Assembly: GCA_028023455.1 (NCBI GenBank)
Contig: JAQFVV010006841.1
Coordinates: forward strand, 60,001-124,000
DNA from: Epiperipatus broadwayi
Taxonomy: Eukaryota > Onychophora > Udeonychophora > Euonychophora > Peripatidae
Direction: 5' to 3'
Length of the DNA stretch: 64,000 bases
Below the pieces are notes generated by a model. That model had not been told where the DNA came from. It made no database searches and saw only the letters and a program-made list of their open reading frames with translations. The translations under genes were made by a program, and so were the position numbers. How positions within the stretch are numbered: the first letter of the stretch is position 1; each line of letters begins with the position of its first letter. Positions 1 through 11,588 of this stretch are shown piece after piece.

Positions 1-3000
1 CTCAAAAAAATAAAAAATTCAACAAAATGTTGTGGAAATCATTTAACATGTATGGTTAAAATCTTCAGTTTGTCTTACCAATGGGAAATCTCTTCCAGAT
101 TGAAATCCCAACTAATACAAATAATGCCTGAATCAAGCAAAATAAAACTTCTCCATGTATACCTCAAAGCAATGGATAAACATATATGGTTCTACAATGT
201 GCTAGAATATAATAGAATACAAGTCTGCCTACATTCTAGACTAATAATCAGGAAACAAAAGGAAAAAATTAAATTAGAATCAATGTTAGATGCCAGTCAT
301 TTAAGTTTCCACATATGCAAAGATCCTATTTTAATAACCATAATGAATCTTGTCTGGATAATTTGCCTAGAGTTTCTGAAACTTTGCTTCTTTGCCAGAA
401 ACTGTAAGATATTTGAAAGCAGCTCAAGAAGACTAACTTAGAGAACTAAGACTAATAAGAAAAGATTGGAAAAAATAACTGAAATGTAATGATAGGAGAA
501 AATAAAAAAGAAAACAAAGAAAAGGAAAATATCTATATACTGAATATTGGAATGAAATGAGTGTGTGTAAAAAATATATTTATGAATGAATGATTATAAA
601 ATATTGGGTATAGTCAAAATTACATCATTGTTGATAATGTCAGTAGATTAAAGTCTGACTAAATCAGAAAAGATAAGATTGCATTAACTAAGAAATTTTT
701 TAATCCTATATATATCAATGGTTAACAATTCCTATGAATATGAGTATTATATGTGTATGTATATATATATCTGCCATTATCAGATACCACATATGGCTTT
801 CCATATGCATTTATACTAAGAAATACATTTTTAATATGCATTTATTTTATGGTTTTAAAATATTAGTGCTGAATCAAGTTAGATGATGTCAAAAAAAAAG
901 GGGGCATCAATTATAAGGGTCAGCAATAAAAAGATTAACATTGATATAAGTAATAGAGTAATAAATGCCAGATACCTAGAAGTAAAGAAGTAAATACATA
1001 GAATCTGATGATCTGAATTATATATTTATTATATAGCTATGAATATAACTGACCTTTGCTTTTCTTACATGGTAATAATAAATTTTAAATTTCCTATGTT
1101 AGGCTGCAGAATGGCAAAACCTATGAGCTAAAAAAAGGGGATTATTTGGAGATGTCTCTTATGTTATGGTTTATGCATAATATCAGCTACAAAGAATTAT
1201 GGCAAAAGAATTTCAATCAATGACATTAATAATTTAAAATAAAATAGAGTTATGTAAGGCAATCTGTAACAATCTAAATACTATTCCATACTTTTAAAAA
1301 TGCATTATAGATAAGGAATTCATATCATGGTATGGTCAATAAATATGCTACCCAGTTACAATGATGAGGGATGGTATAACCCTATTTTTGATAAAGATAT
1401 ATTGTCCTGTTTGAAGTTACTATACTCACGTTCACTCTTATTTCTATAATCTGGAAATTTTAAATGTTCCTGAGCCCATTATTTATTAGATGCAAGACTG
1501 ACCAAATACAGATTTAAAACTTGTGTATAAATATAATTGCTTTAAAAAAAACCCAGAAAAAAAGTTTTAATGTACACATTAAAATATGAATTTTAAATAT
1601 TATAATTATAACCAATGCTTATTTTATCCAGGCTGTAAATTGTAATATCAAGTCATCTACTAAGCTCACTGGAAGTCAAATTTACATCAAATATAGTATT
1701 TGACAATGATGAAAGGGAGATACCTCCCAGTTGTATACAAAATTGTTCAGTAATCTTAGAGGATGGAATTGATACCAAAGCCCTCTTAAAAATTAGGAGT
1801 CAAATCTTTATATTAGATAGTGAATTTTTGAATAGAATGAATAAAATCATTGCCAAAACTTTTAATCTTAGCTATTAATTAGAACCCACATAGTTTTAGC
1901 AAATGATTTAAAAAGCCAAGCTTGAAAACAAGCATATCTGGATCAACATGCAGATAAATACACAGGTCATCTACCATTTATTTCTTGTAATGGTTAAATT
2001 GATCAATATCATTATAGATTCTGATTTTTGTGCAAACACTATTGTGTTCTTGATTATCCACTAACAAAAGTTATTTGTAATCAGGAAGGGATAAACTTTG
2101 CCAGTCTTGGATGATATTCTTAATTATGCATTGATTGTATTCTTTGATATAAATAAAACTTAAAAAAATCTAGTAGAACAAGCTATTGTTTCCAGTAAAT
2201 TAGCAATACTTAGCAGAAATATTAATAGAACATCCTCATGTATTGAATTGCAAATACACATACCTATCTATTTATGTTAAAACTTGTTCATATATACACA
2301 CACCTTAATGTGTACTGGTTATTATTGACTAATATACAGATGTGCAAGATCCCCACATTAAATAGGTTTAGATTATTTATACAATAGAAACAGTAGATTT
2401 TGGCCTACAAATATAATTTGAGCATATTCTTTTCAAATTAATTAATCTGTGAGGATTTATAGATTCCAATCAAGCGAATAAACATAGGGAAATAATGTTA
2501 AATTAAGTGTGCATGTAGTTACATACACCTATCAAACAGCCATATTTATTGTAAATAAAATATTAAATCATTAAGACCCCATAACAGAATAAGAAACAAC
2601 AATAATAGAATTTATAAATCGCATGCCAGAAATAATCTAATGGGAGTATTCAAATCTATTATAATAGAGATGAGAGCTGTTATTAAAATTGTGTTTTTAT
2701 TACATTTTGGTTTTATTTAAATTACGTTTTGTTAATAAATTAATTTTTCTTTTATTTAGTAATATCTTTATCAATTAATGTGTGGATCAGAATTGATTGA
2801 AATAAATGTTAACTGAGGATATCTTCAAGTGCAGATTTAAATATTGACAGTTAAGTGTCAGATGAAGATGATGAACTAATTCACCTTGACTTATTTGTTC
2901 ATTGTTTGTATTTTTGATATCAACAAACATGTGGGTGAAGAGTTATATGTCTAGGTGGCTGCAATAATAAAATCATTCATAATAGTATTTACACGCATGC

Positions 3001-3628
3001 GCCTAACTCTTAATTACTTATAGTATAGTCATTGCTTTTATGATAATTCTATTGAAGTTTACAAACAGTTGGTAGTCATCATTCTTATCAGTGATTAGTC
3101 ATCCACTTCAGATCAATGCTAGATGCTAAAAGATCCTAACTATTCAACCATTATTAGTAGTTTAATCCACAAATAGCTAGATCTTAGAGAAAAAAGCATT
3201 ATGTTTCTGTTAACCAGCTATCATCACCTAATACTCGTTCAAAGCATTTCAATATATATATACACACATGCGTATACCATATGTGCATATCGCTAAATAT
3301 ATTATCCCCCCAAAATATATGAGTTATATACTATACTGTCTTTAAAAAAAGCATTAACTTAAAATATCTTGAAAGACAAAAATTTTAAAAGCTATTTACA
3401 ATGTTGCTTTATTTGTTTATTGCAGGTAAAAAAGAAAAATGGATTTAATACTTTTTTAAAACGAAAATAAAACTAAAAAGAAAATTTTGAAAATTTTTTT
3501 TTTTTGTTTTGTTACAAAAAGAAATTTTTTCACATTGCAACGAAAGTTTTTATTTTGTTGTTGTTTTATAAATTTGTTAGTATGATATTAAAGTAATAGT
3601 GTTTTTTTTGCAATCAATTTTAAAATTA
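1..3628. other. AT-rich DNA without recognisable gene
   Basis: Open frames here, including one at 52-441 on the plus strand, have AT-driven composition and match no family I recognise. Only short (TA)n and (CA)n runs are visible, for example near 755-775 and 3,250-3,270. I see no RNA gene or element boundary. Confidence 0.5.
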
Positions 3629-3629
3629 C

Positions 3630-3758
3630 ATATATATAGTATAATTTTTTTTTCTTATGTCAAATGGATTAACCGGGAAACGAACACGGGTCAGTTGCTT
3701 GGAAGGCATCTATGCTAACCACTAGGCCACCAAATGCTTGATGTATATATATAGTATA
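3630..3758 (-). mobile_element. Retroposed tRNA-Gly-derived SINE-like copy with target-site duplication
   Basis: On the minus strand, 3737 to 3666 reads as a 72-nt tRNA-Gly-like molecule: an A box (GTGGCCTAGTGG), an anticodon loop CTTCCAA giving anticodon TCC, and a T arm around GTTCG. The acceptor stem pairs badly, so it is not an active tRNA gene. Downstream of the tRNA part is a short linker and then nine A residues (T9 at 3645-3653 on the plus strand). The whole unit is bounded by an exact 14-bp direct repeat, ATATATATAGTATA, at 3630-3643 and 3745-3758. Head, A-tail and duplication are the signature of LINE-mediated retroposition. The AT-rich repeat could partly be chance microsatellite. 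Confidence 0.7.
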
Positions 3759-3759
3759 G

Positions 3760-5485
3760 TTTAGTGCTTATTATTATTAATTCACTATATTATAGAGCAG
3801 AAATGTACGGTAACATTAAAATCCGCTATATTTTAAAATTATTTCATATATTTTTATTTCATTAATCCTGGACATCCATGTTGCTGTGGATACTTAATCA
3901 TAAATTCTATTATTTAATCATGAGAGTATTGTCATGTTAAATAAATGTTCTGCGAAAAAAGAAAAATAGAATATGCCATTCATATCAATTAAAATTTTAA
4001 CTAGTTTAATAGGTATAATATTGAGTTTTTATGAAATTTGATTGAAAATACTGTTTTATAATAAATTCATTTTTCCTTACATGAAAATAAAATGTTATAT
4101 GTTGTCATAAAATTAGCGTAACATAGAAAGCAATAAAATTGGGAAAATAATCATTATTACCATAAAATCAAAATAAATAATATAATTTTAAAGTTATTTA
4201 TTTTATTCATAAATAATGAATTTGAAAAAGGTAAATTTTAATATAGGCATGTTATTATCAAGTTTATTATATTTGTCATATAATTATAATTAAAATGACA
4301 TATAGAATATTTTAGAATGTTTTAATGTTCAGACCGTTGGCAGTCAAAAATAAAAATTTCTTGGATATTTTATTTTTGTACAAGATTCACTAGTATTAAA
4401 AGATATATGAGAGGTATCATTTCTTCTCCAATAAAAAAAACAAACAAACAAATAAAACAAATCTTTGACTATGCAATAATCTGAAATGATTATTAAAAAT
4501 AATATTGCTAAGTTATAATTTGAATGTATATCTGAGTTTATCCATATATAATTAACAGTAATATCACATCGTTTTTGATTGGATTTCGCCTACCATCGAC
4601 AAAATAATGGCTGTGTATATACATATGTTTAAAGGATATATTATCTGGGTTCATCATCTATCAGCAATTAAGAGTATTATTGTATTGAAGTTTTAGCCAG
4701 ATTGTATTTGCCTTCGACTGATTAATGAATGTTATTCATTAGCCAGTTTATGGAGGTACAGTCCAATTGAAACATTGGCATGATAGTACTATTACTTATG
4801 CATATATGAACTCATTATTACCTAAATGGTGGTGCTTATAATTCAGCTGACCTTAGTATAATAGTACTGTTAACTATATATAGATGAATCTGGATAATGT
4901 TCTGTATGTATATATATATAAACAAAAAAAGACTTATAAATCCAATAAATAATATTATATTTCAACCAGAGGACTGGTTTTCATCAGAAAGAAAAAAAAT
5001 ACACAGTAAAATGGCGATAATCAAAAATTACAGATTTGGTAAAAGATTAAATTTTTTTAACAAAACCCCTCCTGATTGGTCACAAAATCTAACACAGAAT
5101 ATCTACCCAATCAATGACAAAATTCAAACAAAAAAAAGAAAAAAACTACATTCCCTCCTAATCAAGCTTAAATTCTATTTAAATTAAAATAAATATAAAA
5201 ATAAAAAAATAAAAAATTAAAAATTAAAATATACATATGTGCATACATACAAAAATTAGACTATGCTCACATACAAAAAATAGCTGTGCTCACATTAATA
5301 TTCATTAAAAACTAAAATACTTATACATTTTAATCAAAAATTATAGTTAGTGCAAAGTACAATAATTTATAATAACTAATTATTTATCTATATACCAATT
5401 AAACACAGATATTAAACATCCATATAACCAATCTTTACATAAAAAACCTCATATAAGAAAATTTTCACATAAAAAACTCACATAT
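3760..5485. other. AT-rich DNA, no supported gene
   Basis: A 96-codon plus-strand frame at 4897-5187 is lysine/isoleucine/asparagine-rich, lies in A-rich DNA and ends in an A-rich tract. It could be a decayed piece of a mobile element, but no domain is recognisable. Nothing else stands out. Confidence 0.4.
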
Positions 5486-5629
5486 AGAAATCATTTAGGA
5501 GACCAGGTAACCCAGAGATGTAATAGTTCCAGTGTTTAAATTCAATCCATGTGGTTTAGAAATCATTTAGGAGACCAGGTAATCCAGAGATGTAATAGTT
5601 CCAGTGTTTAAATTCAATCCATGTGGTTT
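5486..5629. repeat. Tandem duplication, 72-bp period
   Basis: The segment beginning AGAAATCATTTAGGAGACC at 5486 recurs almost identically at 5558 (copies 5486-5557 and 5558-5629; one visible difference is CCCAG versus TCCAG). The duplicated piece is the 3' end of the adjoining Penelope-like reading frame, so the duplication post-dates or accompanied insertion of that element. Confidence 0.9.
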
Positions 5630-6085
5630 TAAGGTCTTGAATTTAAAAATAAAAAAACTCTCCTTTTGTTTCCTCTCCCTTGTAGAAGAAAAACCTTCCT
5701 GAAGAATCACTACTTTTAAATCATCAATTGAATGATTCGGTAAGTTAAAATATTTTGAAACCGGTCTGTCTTTATTCTTATGCAAAATGTCAAATCTATG
5801 ATTAGTCATTCTGACATGTAAACAATTTGCTGACTCACCTATATACTGGTTTAAACATCTACTACACTCTATCAAATATATCAAATTAACACTTTTACAT
5901 GTAACATAATTAGGAATATACCATTTAAAATTACAATTCTTAGTACTAAAGATCACTTTTGTCACAACAATATGTTTACATGTAAAACATCTTTTATCCT
6001 CACATGGAGAACACCCTTTTACCTGTACAGTACTATTAATAAAATTTGTTTTGACAAGTATATCTCTAAGTGATCTATGTTTTCG
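5567..6085 (-). pseudogene. Penelope-like element, GIY-YIG endonuclease C-terminal fragment
   Basis: The minus-strand frame is open from the (TA)n boundary near 6085 to a stop at 5567 (about 170 codons; the first Met lies at 5965, but homology continues upstream of it). The upstream part has LRDILVKTN and a Cys cluster (GCSPCEDKRCFTCK), the segment typical of PLEs just before the endonuclease. The endonuclease part has LIYLIECSRCLNQYIGES, corresponding to the GIY...YIG core, then VRMTNHRFDI, the conserved Arg/His helix, and the PLE-like ending KPHGLN. GIY-YIG endonucleases nick the target DNA for PLE retrotransposition. The reverse-transcriptase half is missing because the copy is truncated at the microsatellite. 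No frameshift lies in the remaining part, so it is relatively young. Confidence 0.85.
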
Positions 6086-6098
6086 ATATATATATATT

Positions 6099-6218
6099 TC
6101 ACAATGATGGCATTACAAAACCATTATGTTGTTCTTTCTAATATATTGTAATAATATATATATATATCACAATGATGTCATTACAAAACCATTATGTTGT
6201 TCTTTCTAATATATATAT
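6099..6218. repeat. Tandem repeat (~68 bp) running into the assembly gap
   Basis: TCACAATGATG...TTCTTTCTAATATAT occurs at 6099 and again at 6167, each followed by (TA)n. The second copy is cut by the run of Ns, so the gap probably hides further copies or a (TA)n expansion. Confidence 0.8.
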
Positions 6219-6718
6219 NNNNNNNNNNNNNNNNNNNNNNNNNNNNNNNNNNNNNNNNNNNNNNNNNNNNNNNNNNNNNNNNNNNNNNNNNNNNNNNNNN
6301 NNNNNNNNNNNNNNNNNNNNNNNNNNNNNNNNNNNNNNNNNNNNNNNNNNNNNNNNNNNNNNNNNNNNNNNNNNNNNNNNNNNNNNNNNNNNNNNNNNNN
6401 NNNNNNNNNNNNNNNNNNNNNNNNNNNNNNNNNNNNNNNNNNNNNNNNNNNNNNNNNNNNNNNNNNNNNNNNNNNNNNNNNNNNNNNNNNNNNNNNNNNN
6501 NNNNNNNNNNNNNNNNNNNNNNNNNNNNNNNNNNNNNNNNNNNNNNNNNNNNNNNNNNNNNNNNNNNNNNNNNNNNNNNNNNNNNNNNNNNNNNNNNNNN
6601 NNNNNNNNNNNNNNNNNNNNNNNNNNNNNNNNNNNNNNNNNNNNNNNNNNNNNNNNNNNNNNNNNNNNNNNNNNNNNNNNNNNNNNNNNNNNNNNNNNNN
6701 NNNNNNNNNNNNNNNNNN
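6219..6718. other. Assembly gap, exactly 500 N
   Basis: Five hundred consecutive Ns. The round number suggests a placeholder of unknown true size. It lies between a (TA)n-containing tandem repeat on the left and the hammerhead array on the right. Confidence 0.99.
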
Positions 6719-6826
6719 TATTTATGTCCACAGATGGCGTCCTACCAAGACTGCCAATCAAGTTTATTTTGTTTACATAAATGTCAGAAATAGGTTAGCA
6801 TCTCACTATCTCTAACTATAATTCCA

Positions 6827-6869
6827 CTTTCAGATCATGACTAAAAGTATTTACAATCGCCAATGAAAG
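6827..6869 (-). ncRNA. Hammerhead ribozyme copy L1 (decayed)
   Basis: Stem I flanks are still present (CTTTCA...TGAAAG on the minus strand). CUGACGA has become UUGGCGA and GAAA is lost, so it is predicted inactive. Confidence 0.6.
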
Positions 6870-7233
6870 ACTGGAATAAAGAAACTCAGATCTGAATACA
6901 AACTCTGGAAAGCAAAAAGAAACAACTATATCTCAGCTTGGGCTGCGTGATTTTTAGACACGTAATGTCCTCAAACTCAGCATATAAAACCAGAGCTAGT
7001 TACATGGGTCTGATCTCAGCTCAGGATCACACAAGTAGTAGCCTCTGTAATTATAGTCATTGCAAGAAAGCCCTCATTGTGTACATTTATGATAAACAAA
7101 AAAAAAAAAAGTTAAAAAACCTTGCTAACGCGTATTTAGTCCACAGATGGGTCCTACCAAGACTGCCAATCAAGCGTTTTGTTTACATAAACGTCAGAGT
7201 AGTTAGCATTCACTATCTCTAACTATAGTTCCA

Positions 7234-7277
7234 CTTTCAGATCATGATTCAAAGCTACTTGCTATCGTCAGTGAAAG
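7234..7277 (-). ncRNA. Hammerhead ribozyme copy L2 (core damaged)
   Basis: CUGACGA and both stem I strands are intact on the minus strand. The GAAA box is rearranged (GCTTTGAAT instead of GCTTGAAAT), so it is predicted inactive or weak. Confidence 0.7.
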
Positions 7278-7635
7278 ACAGAATAAAGAAACTAGATCTG
7301 AATACAAACTCTGAGCGCTTATGAAACAATTTCTATTCAGCTTGCAAGGTGAATTTTTTAGACAATGTCTTCAAACTCAGCATAGCAAACCAGATAGCTA
7401 CATGGGTCTGATCTCAGTTCAGCATCACACACATAGTAGAAGCCTCTGCAATCTATAGTCATTGCAAGAAAGACCTCATAGGTACATTTATGATAAACAA
7501 AAATGCAAGTTAAAAACTTGCTAACGCCACTATTTATGTTCACAGATGGCGTCATACCAAGACTGCCAATCAAGCGTGTTTTGTTTACATAAACGTCAGA
7601 GTAGTTAGTATTCACTATCTCTAACTATAATTCCA

Positions 7636-7679
7636 CTTTCAGATCATGATTTCAAGCTATTTGCTATCGTCAGTGAAAG
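7636..7679 (-). ncRNA. Hammerhead ribozyme copy L3 (intact core)
   Basis: Minus strand: stem I CTTTCA/TGAAAG (6 bp), CTGACGA, stem II AGC-loop-GCT, GAAA, self-complementary stem III ATCATGAT, cleavage after AUC. All core positions match the consensus. Confidence 0.85.
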
Positions 7680-8044
7680 ACAGGAATAAAGAAACTAGAT
7701 CTGAATACAAACTCGGAGCGTTTATGAAACAATTTCTATTCAGCTTGCAAGCGTGAATTTTTTAGACACGTAATGTCTTCAAACTCAGCATAGCAAACCA
7801 GATAGCTACATGGGTCTGATCTCAGTTCAGCATCACCACATAGTAGAAGCCTCTGCAATCTATATCATTGCAAGAAAGACCTCATAGGTACATTTATGAT
7901 AAACAAAAATGCAAGTTAAAAACTTGCTAACGCTTGTATTTATGTCCACAGATGGCGTCCTACCAAGACTGCCAATCAAGCTGCATGTTTTGTTTACATA
8001 AACGTCAGAGTAGTTAGCATTCACTATCTCTAACTATAATTCCA

Positions 8045-8088
8045 CTTTCAGATCATGATTTCAAGCTATTTGCTATCGCCAGTGAAAG
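8045..8088 (-). ncRNA. Hammerhead ribozyme copy L4 (A6 to G)
   Basis: Same fold as L3, but CUGACGA reads CUGGCGA. A change at the invariant A6 should strongly reduce cleavage. Confidence 0.75.
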
Positions 8089-8454
8089 ACAGGAATAAAG
8101 AAACTAGATCTGAATACAAACTCTGAGCGTTTATGAAACAATTTCTATTCAGCTTGCAAGCGTGAATTTTTTAGACACGTAATGTCTTCAAACTCAGCAT
8201 AGCAAACCAGATAGCTACATGGGTCTGATCTCAGTTCAGCATCACCACATAGTAGAAGCCTCTGCAATCTATATCATTGCAAGAAAGACCTCATAGGTAC
8301 ATTTATGATAAACAAAAATGCAAGTTAAAAAAAACTTGCTAACGCTTGTATTTATGTCCACAGATGGCGTCCTACCAAGACTGCCAATCAAGCGTTGTTT
8401 TGTTTACATAAACGTCAAAGTAGTTAGCATTCACTATCTCTAACTGTAATTCCA

Positions 8455-8497
8455 CTTCAGATCATGATTTCAAGCTATTTGCTATCGTCAGTGAAAG
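8455..8497 (-). ncRNA. Hammerhead ribozyme copy L5 (core intact, stem I deletion)
   Basis: The core boxes are intact on the minus strand. One nucleotide is missing from the 3' strand of stem I (TGAAG), leaving a pairable but shorter stem. Confidence 0.8.
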
Positions 8498-8860
8498 ATA
8501 GGAATAAAGAAACTAGATCTGAATACAAACTCTGAGCGTTTATGAAACAATTTCTATTCAGCTTGCAAGCGTGAATTTTTTAGACACGTAATGTCTTCAA
8601 ACTCAGCATAGCAAACCAGATAGCTACATGGGTCTGATCTCAGTTCAGCATCACCACATAGTAGAAGCCTCTGCAATCTATATCATTGCAAGAAAGACCT
8701 CATAGGTACATTTATGATAAACAAAAATGCAAGTTAAAAAACTTGCTAACGCTTGTATTTATGTCCACAGATGGCGTCCTACCAAGACTGCCAATCAAGC
8801 GTGTTTTGTTTACATAAACGTCAGAGTAGTTAGCATTCACTATCTCTAACTATAATTCCA

Positions 8861-8904
8861 CTTTCAGATCATGATTTCAAGCTATTTGCTATCGTCAGTG
8901 AAAG
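8861..8904 (-). ncRNA. Hammerhead ribozyme copy L6 (intact core)
   Basis: Same sequence as copy L3 on the minus strand, with every core and stem residue retained. Confidence 0.85.
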
Positions 8905-9267
8905 ACAGGAATAAAGAAACTAGATCTGAATACAAACTCTGAGCGTTTATGAAACAATTTCTATTCAGCTTGCAAGCGTGAATTTTTTAGACACGTAATG
9001 TCTTCAAACTCAGCATAGCAAACCAGATAGCTACATGGGTCTGATCTCAGTTCAGCATCACCACATAGTAGAAGCCTCTGCAATCTATATCATTGCAAGA
9101 AAGACCTCATAGGTACATTTATGATAAACAAAAATGCAAGTTAAAAAACTTGCTAACGCTTGTATTTATGTCCACAGATGGCGTCCTACCAAGACTGCCA
9201 ATCAAGCGTGTTTTGTTTACATAAACATCAGAGTAGTTAGCATTCACTATCTCTAACTATAATTCCA

Positions 9268-9311
9268 CTTTCAGATCATGATTTCAAGCTATTTGCTATC
9301 GTCAGTGAAAG
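9268..9311 (-). ncRNA. Hammerhead ribozyme copy L7 (intact core)
   Basis: Consensus core on the minus strand. It is the last left-arm copy before the inversion at 9409. Confidence 0.85.
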
Positions 9312-9395
9312 ACAGGAATAAAGAAAGTAGATCTGAATACAAACTCTGAGCGTTTATGAAACAATTTCTATTCAGCTTGCAAGCGTGAATTTTTT

Positions 9396-9423
9396 AGACA
9401 CGTAATGAAGACATTACGTGTCT
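9396..9423. repeat. Centre of head-to-head inversion
   Basis: AGACACGTAATG (9396-9407), spacer AAGA (9408-9411) and CATTACGTGTCT (9412-9423). The array reverses orientation here, giving an imperfect palindrome of about 2.7 kb per arm. Confidence 0.95.
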
Positions 9424-9507
9424 AAAAAATTCACGCTTGCAAGCTGAATAGAAATTGTTTCATAAACGCTCAGAGTTTGTATTCAGATCTAGTTTCTTTA
9501 TTCCTGT

Positions 9508-9551
9508 CTTTCACTGACGATAGCAAATAGCTTGAAATCATGATCTGAAAG
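9508..9551 (+). ncRNA. Hammerhead ribozyme copy R1
   Basis: Reference copy. Stem I 5' strand CTTTCA 9508-9513; CUGACGA 9514-9520; stem II 9521-9533 (AGC/GCT around a 5-nt loop, with a U-U mismatch at 10.1/11.1); GAAA 9534-9537; stem III ATCATGAT 9537-9544; cleavage after C9545; stem I 3' strand TGAAAG 9546-9551. The very short, self-complementary stem III is typical of PLE/retrozyme hammerheads, which tend to act as dimers. Confidence 0.88.
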
Positions 9552-9914
9552 TGGAATTATAGTTAGAGATAGTGAATACTAACTACTCTGACGTTTATGT
9601 AAACAAAACACGCTTGATTGGCAGTCTTGGTAGGACGCCATCTGTGGACATAAATACAAGCGTTAGCAAGTTTTTTAACTTGCATTTTTGTTTATCATAA
9701 ATGTACCTTTGAGGTCTTTCTTGCAATGATATAGATTGCAGAGGCTTCTACTATGTGGTGATGCTGAACTGAGATCAGACCCATGTAGCTATCTGGTTTG
9801 CTATGCTGAGTTTGAAGACATTACGTTAGTAAACCATTCACGCTTGCAAGCTGAATAGAAATTGTTTCATAAACGCTCAGAGTTTGTATTCAGATCTAGT
9901 TTCTTTATTCCTGT

Positions 9915-9958
9915 CTTTCACTGACGATAGCAAATAGCTTGAAATCATGATCTGAAAG
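9915..9958 (+). ncRNA. Hammerhead ribozyme copy R2
   Basis: Identical to copy R1 in all core and stem positions. Cleavage is predicted after C9952. Confidence 0.88.
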
Positions 9959-10322
9959 TGGAATTATAGTTAGAGATAGTGAATGCTAACTACTCTGACG
10001 TTTATGTAAACAAAACACGCTTGATTGGCAGTCTTGGTAGGACGCCATCTGTGGACATAAATACAAGCGTTAGCAAGTTTTTTAACTTGCATTTTTGTTT
10101 ATCATAAATGTACCTTTGAGGTCTTTCTTGCAATGATATAGATTGCAGAGGCTTCTACTATGTGGTGATGCTGAACTGAGATCAGACCCATGTAGCTATC
10201 TGGTTTGCTATGCTGAGTTTGAAGACATTACGTGTCTAAAAAAATTCACGCTTGCAAGCTGAATAGAAATTGTTTCATAAACGCTCAGAGTTTGTATTCA
10301 GATCTAGTTTCTTTATTCCTGT

Positions 10323-10366
10323 CTTTCACTGACGATAGCAAATAGCTTGAAATCATGATCTGAAAG
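10323..10366 (+). ncRNA. Hammerhead ribozyme copy R3
   Basis: Identical to copy R1 in core and stems; 408 bp from R2. Confidence 0.88.
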
Positions 10367-10729
10367 TGGAATTATAGTTAGAGATAGTGAATACTAACTA
10401 CTCTGACGTTTATGTAAACAAAACACGCTTGATTGGCAGTCTTGGTAGGACGCCATCTGTGGACATAAATACAAGCGTTAGCAAGTTTTTTAACTTGCAT
10501 TTTTGTTTATCATAAATGTACCTTTGAGGTCTTTCTTGCAATGATATAGATTGCAGAGGCTTCTACTATGTGGTGATGCTGAACTGAGATCAGACCCATG
10601 TAGCTATCTGGTTTGCTATGCTGAGTTTGAAGACATTACGTGTCTAAAAAATTCACGCTTGCAAGCTGAATAGAAATTGTTTCATAAACGCTCAGAGTTT
10701 GTATTCAGATCTAGTTTCTTTATTCCTGT

Positions 10730-10773
10730 CTTTCACTGACGATAGCAAATAGCTTGAAATCATGATCTGAAAG
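10730..10773 (+). ncRNA. Hammerhead ribozyme copy R4
   Basis: Identical to copy R1 in core and stems; 407 bp from R3. Confidence 0.88.
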
Positions 10774-11137
10774 TGGAATTATAGTTAGAGATAGTGAATG
10801 CTAACTACTCTGACGTTTATGTAAACAAAACACGCTTGATTGGCAGTCTTGGTAGGACGCCATCTGTGGACATAAATACAAGCGTTAGCAAGTTTTTTTA
10901 ACTTGCATTTTTGTTTATCATAAATGTACCTATGAGGTCTTTCTTGCAATGATATAGATTGCAGAGGCTTCTACTATGTGGTGATGCTGAACTGAGATCA
11001 GACCCATGTAGCTATCTGGTTTGCTATGCTGAGTTTGAAGACATTACGTGTCTAAAAAATTCACGCTTGCAAGCTGAATAGAAATTGTTTCATAAACGCT
11101 CAGAGTTTGTATTCAGATCTAGTTTCTTTATTCCTGT

Positions 11138-11181
11138 CTTTCACTGACGATAGCAAATAGCTTGAAATCATGATCTGAAAG
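11138..11181 (+). ncRNA. Hammerhead ribozyme copy R5
   Basis: Identical to copy R1 in core and stems; 408 bp from R4. Confidence 0.88.
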
Positions 11182-11544
11182 TGGAATTATAGTTAGAGAT
11201 AGTGAATGCTAACTACTCTGACGTTTATGTAAACAAAACACGCTTGATTGGCAGTCTTGGTAGGACGCCATCTGTGGACATAAATACAAGCGTTAGCAAG
11301 TTTTTTAACTTGCATTTTTGTTTATCATAAATGTACCTATGAGGTCTTTCTTGCAATGATATAGATTGCAGAGGCTTCTACTATGTGGTGATGCTGAACT
11401 GAGATCAGACCCATGTAGCTATCTGGTTTGCTATGCTGAGTTTGAAGACATTACGTGTCTAAAAAATTCACGCTTGCAAGCTGAATAGAAATTGTTTCAT
11501 AAACGCTCAGAGTTTGTATTCAGATCTAGTTTCTTTATTCCTGT

Positions 11545-11588
11545 CTTTCACTGACGATAGCAAATAGCTTGAAATCATGATCTGAAAG
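11545..11588 (+). ncRNA. Hammerhead ribozyme copy R6
   Basis: Identical to copy R1 in core and stems; 407 bp from R5. Confidence 0.88.

Larger units (their letters stand above)
6719..9407 (-). mobile_element. Retrozyme-like tandem array, left arm (ribozymes on minus strand)
   Basis: Six to seven units of ~407 bp (HHR-to-HHR spacing 402-410 bp) run from the gap to 9407. Each minus-strand unit contains a type I hammerhead ribozyme. Cleavage at successive ribozymes would release ~407-nt RNA monomers. Other constant parts are a hairpin GCAAGTT(A)nAACTTGC and a 95-bp core (AGACACGTAATGTCTTC... at about 7765-7860) shared with the other HHR elements in this window. Units nearest the gap (6719-7300) are the most diverged. 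Short frames that seem to run through the units are not conserved across copies, so I read the unit as non-coding. Known animal retrozymes have this layout; autonomous mobility is not expected. Confidence 0.85.

Noticed and set aside
52-441. 129-codon plus-strand frame
   Set aside because: AT-rich composition with no recognisable domain; consistent with chance in this background.
6219-6718. Long frames of unknown residues across the gap
   Set aside because: They consist of N and are artefacts.
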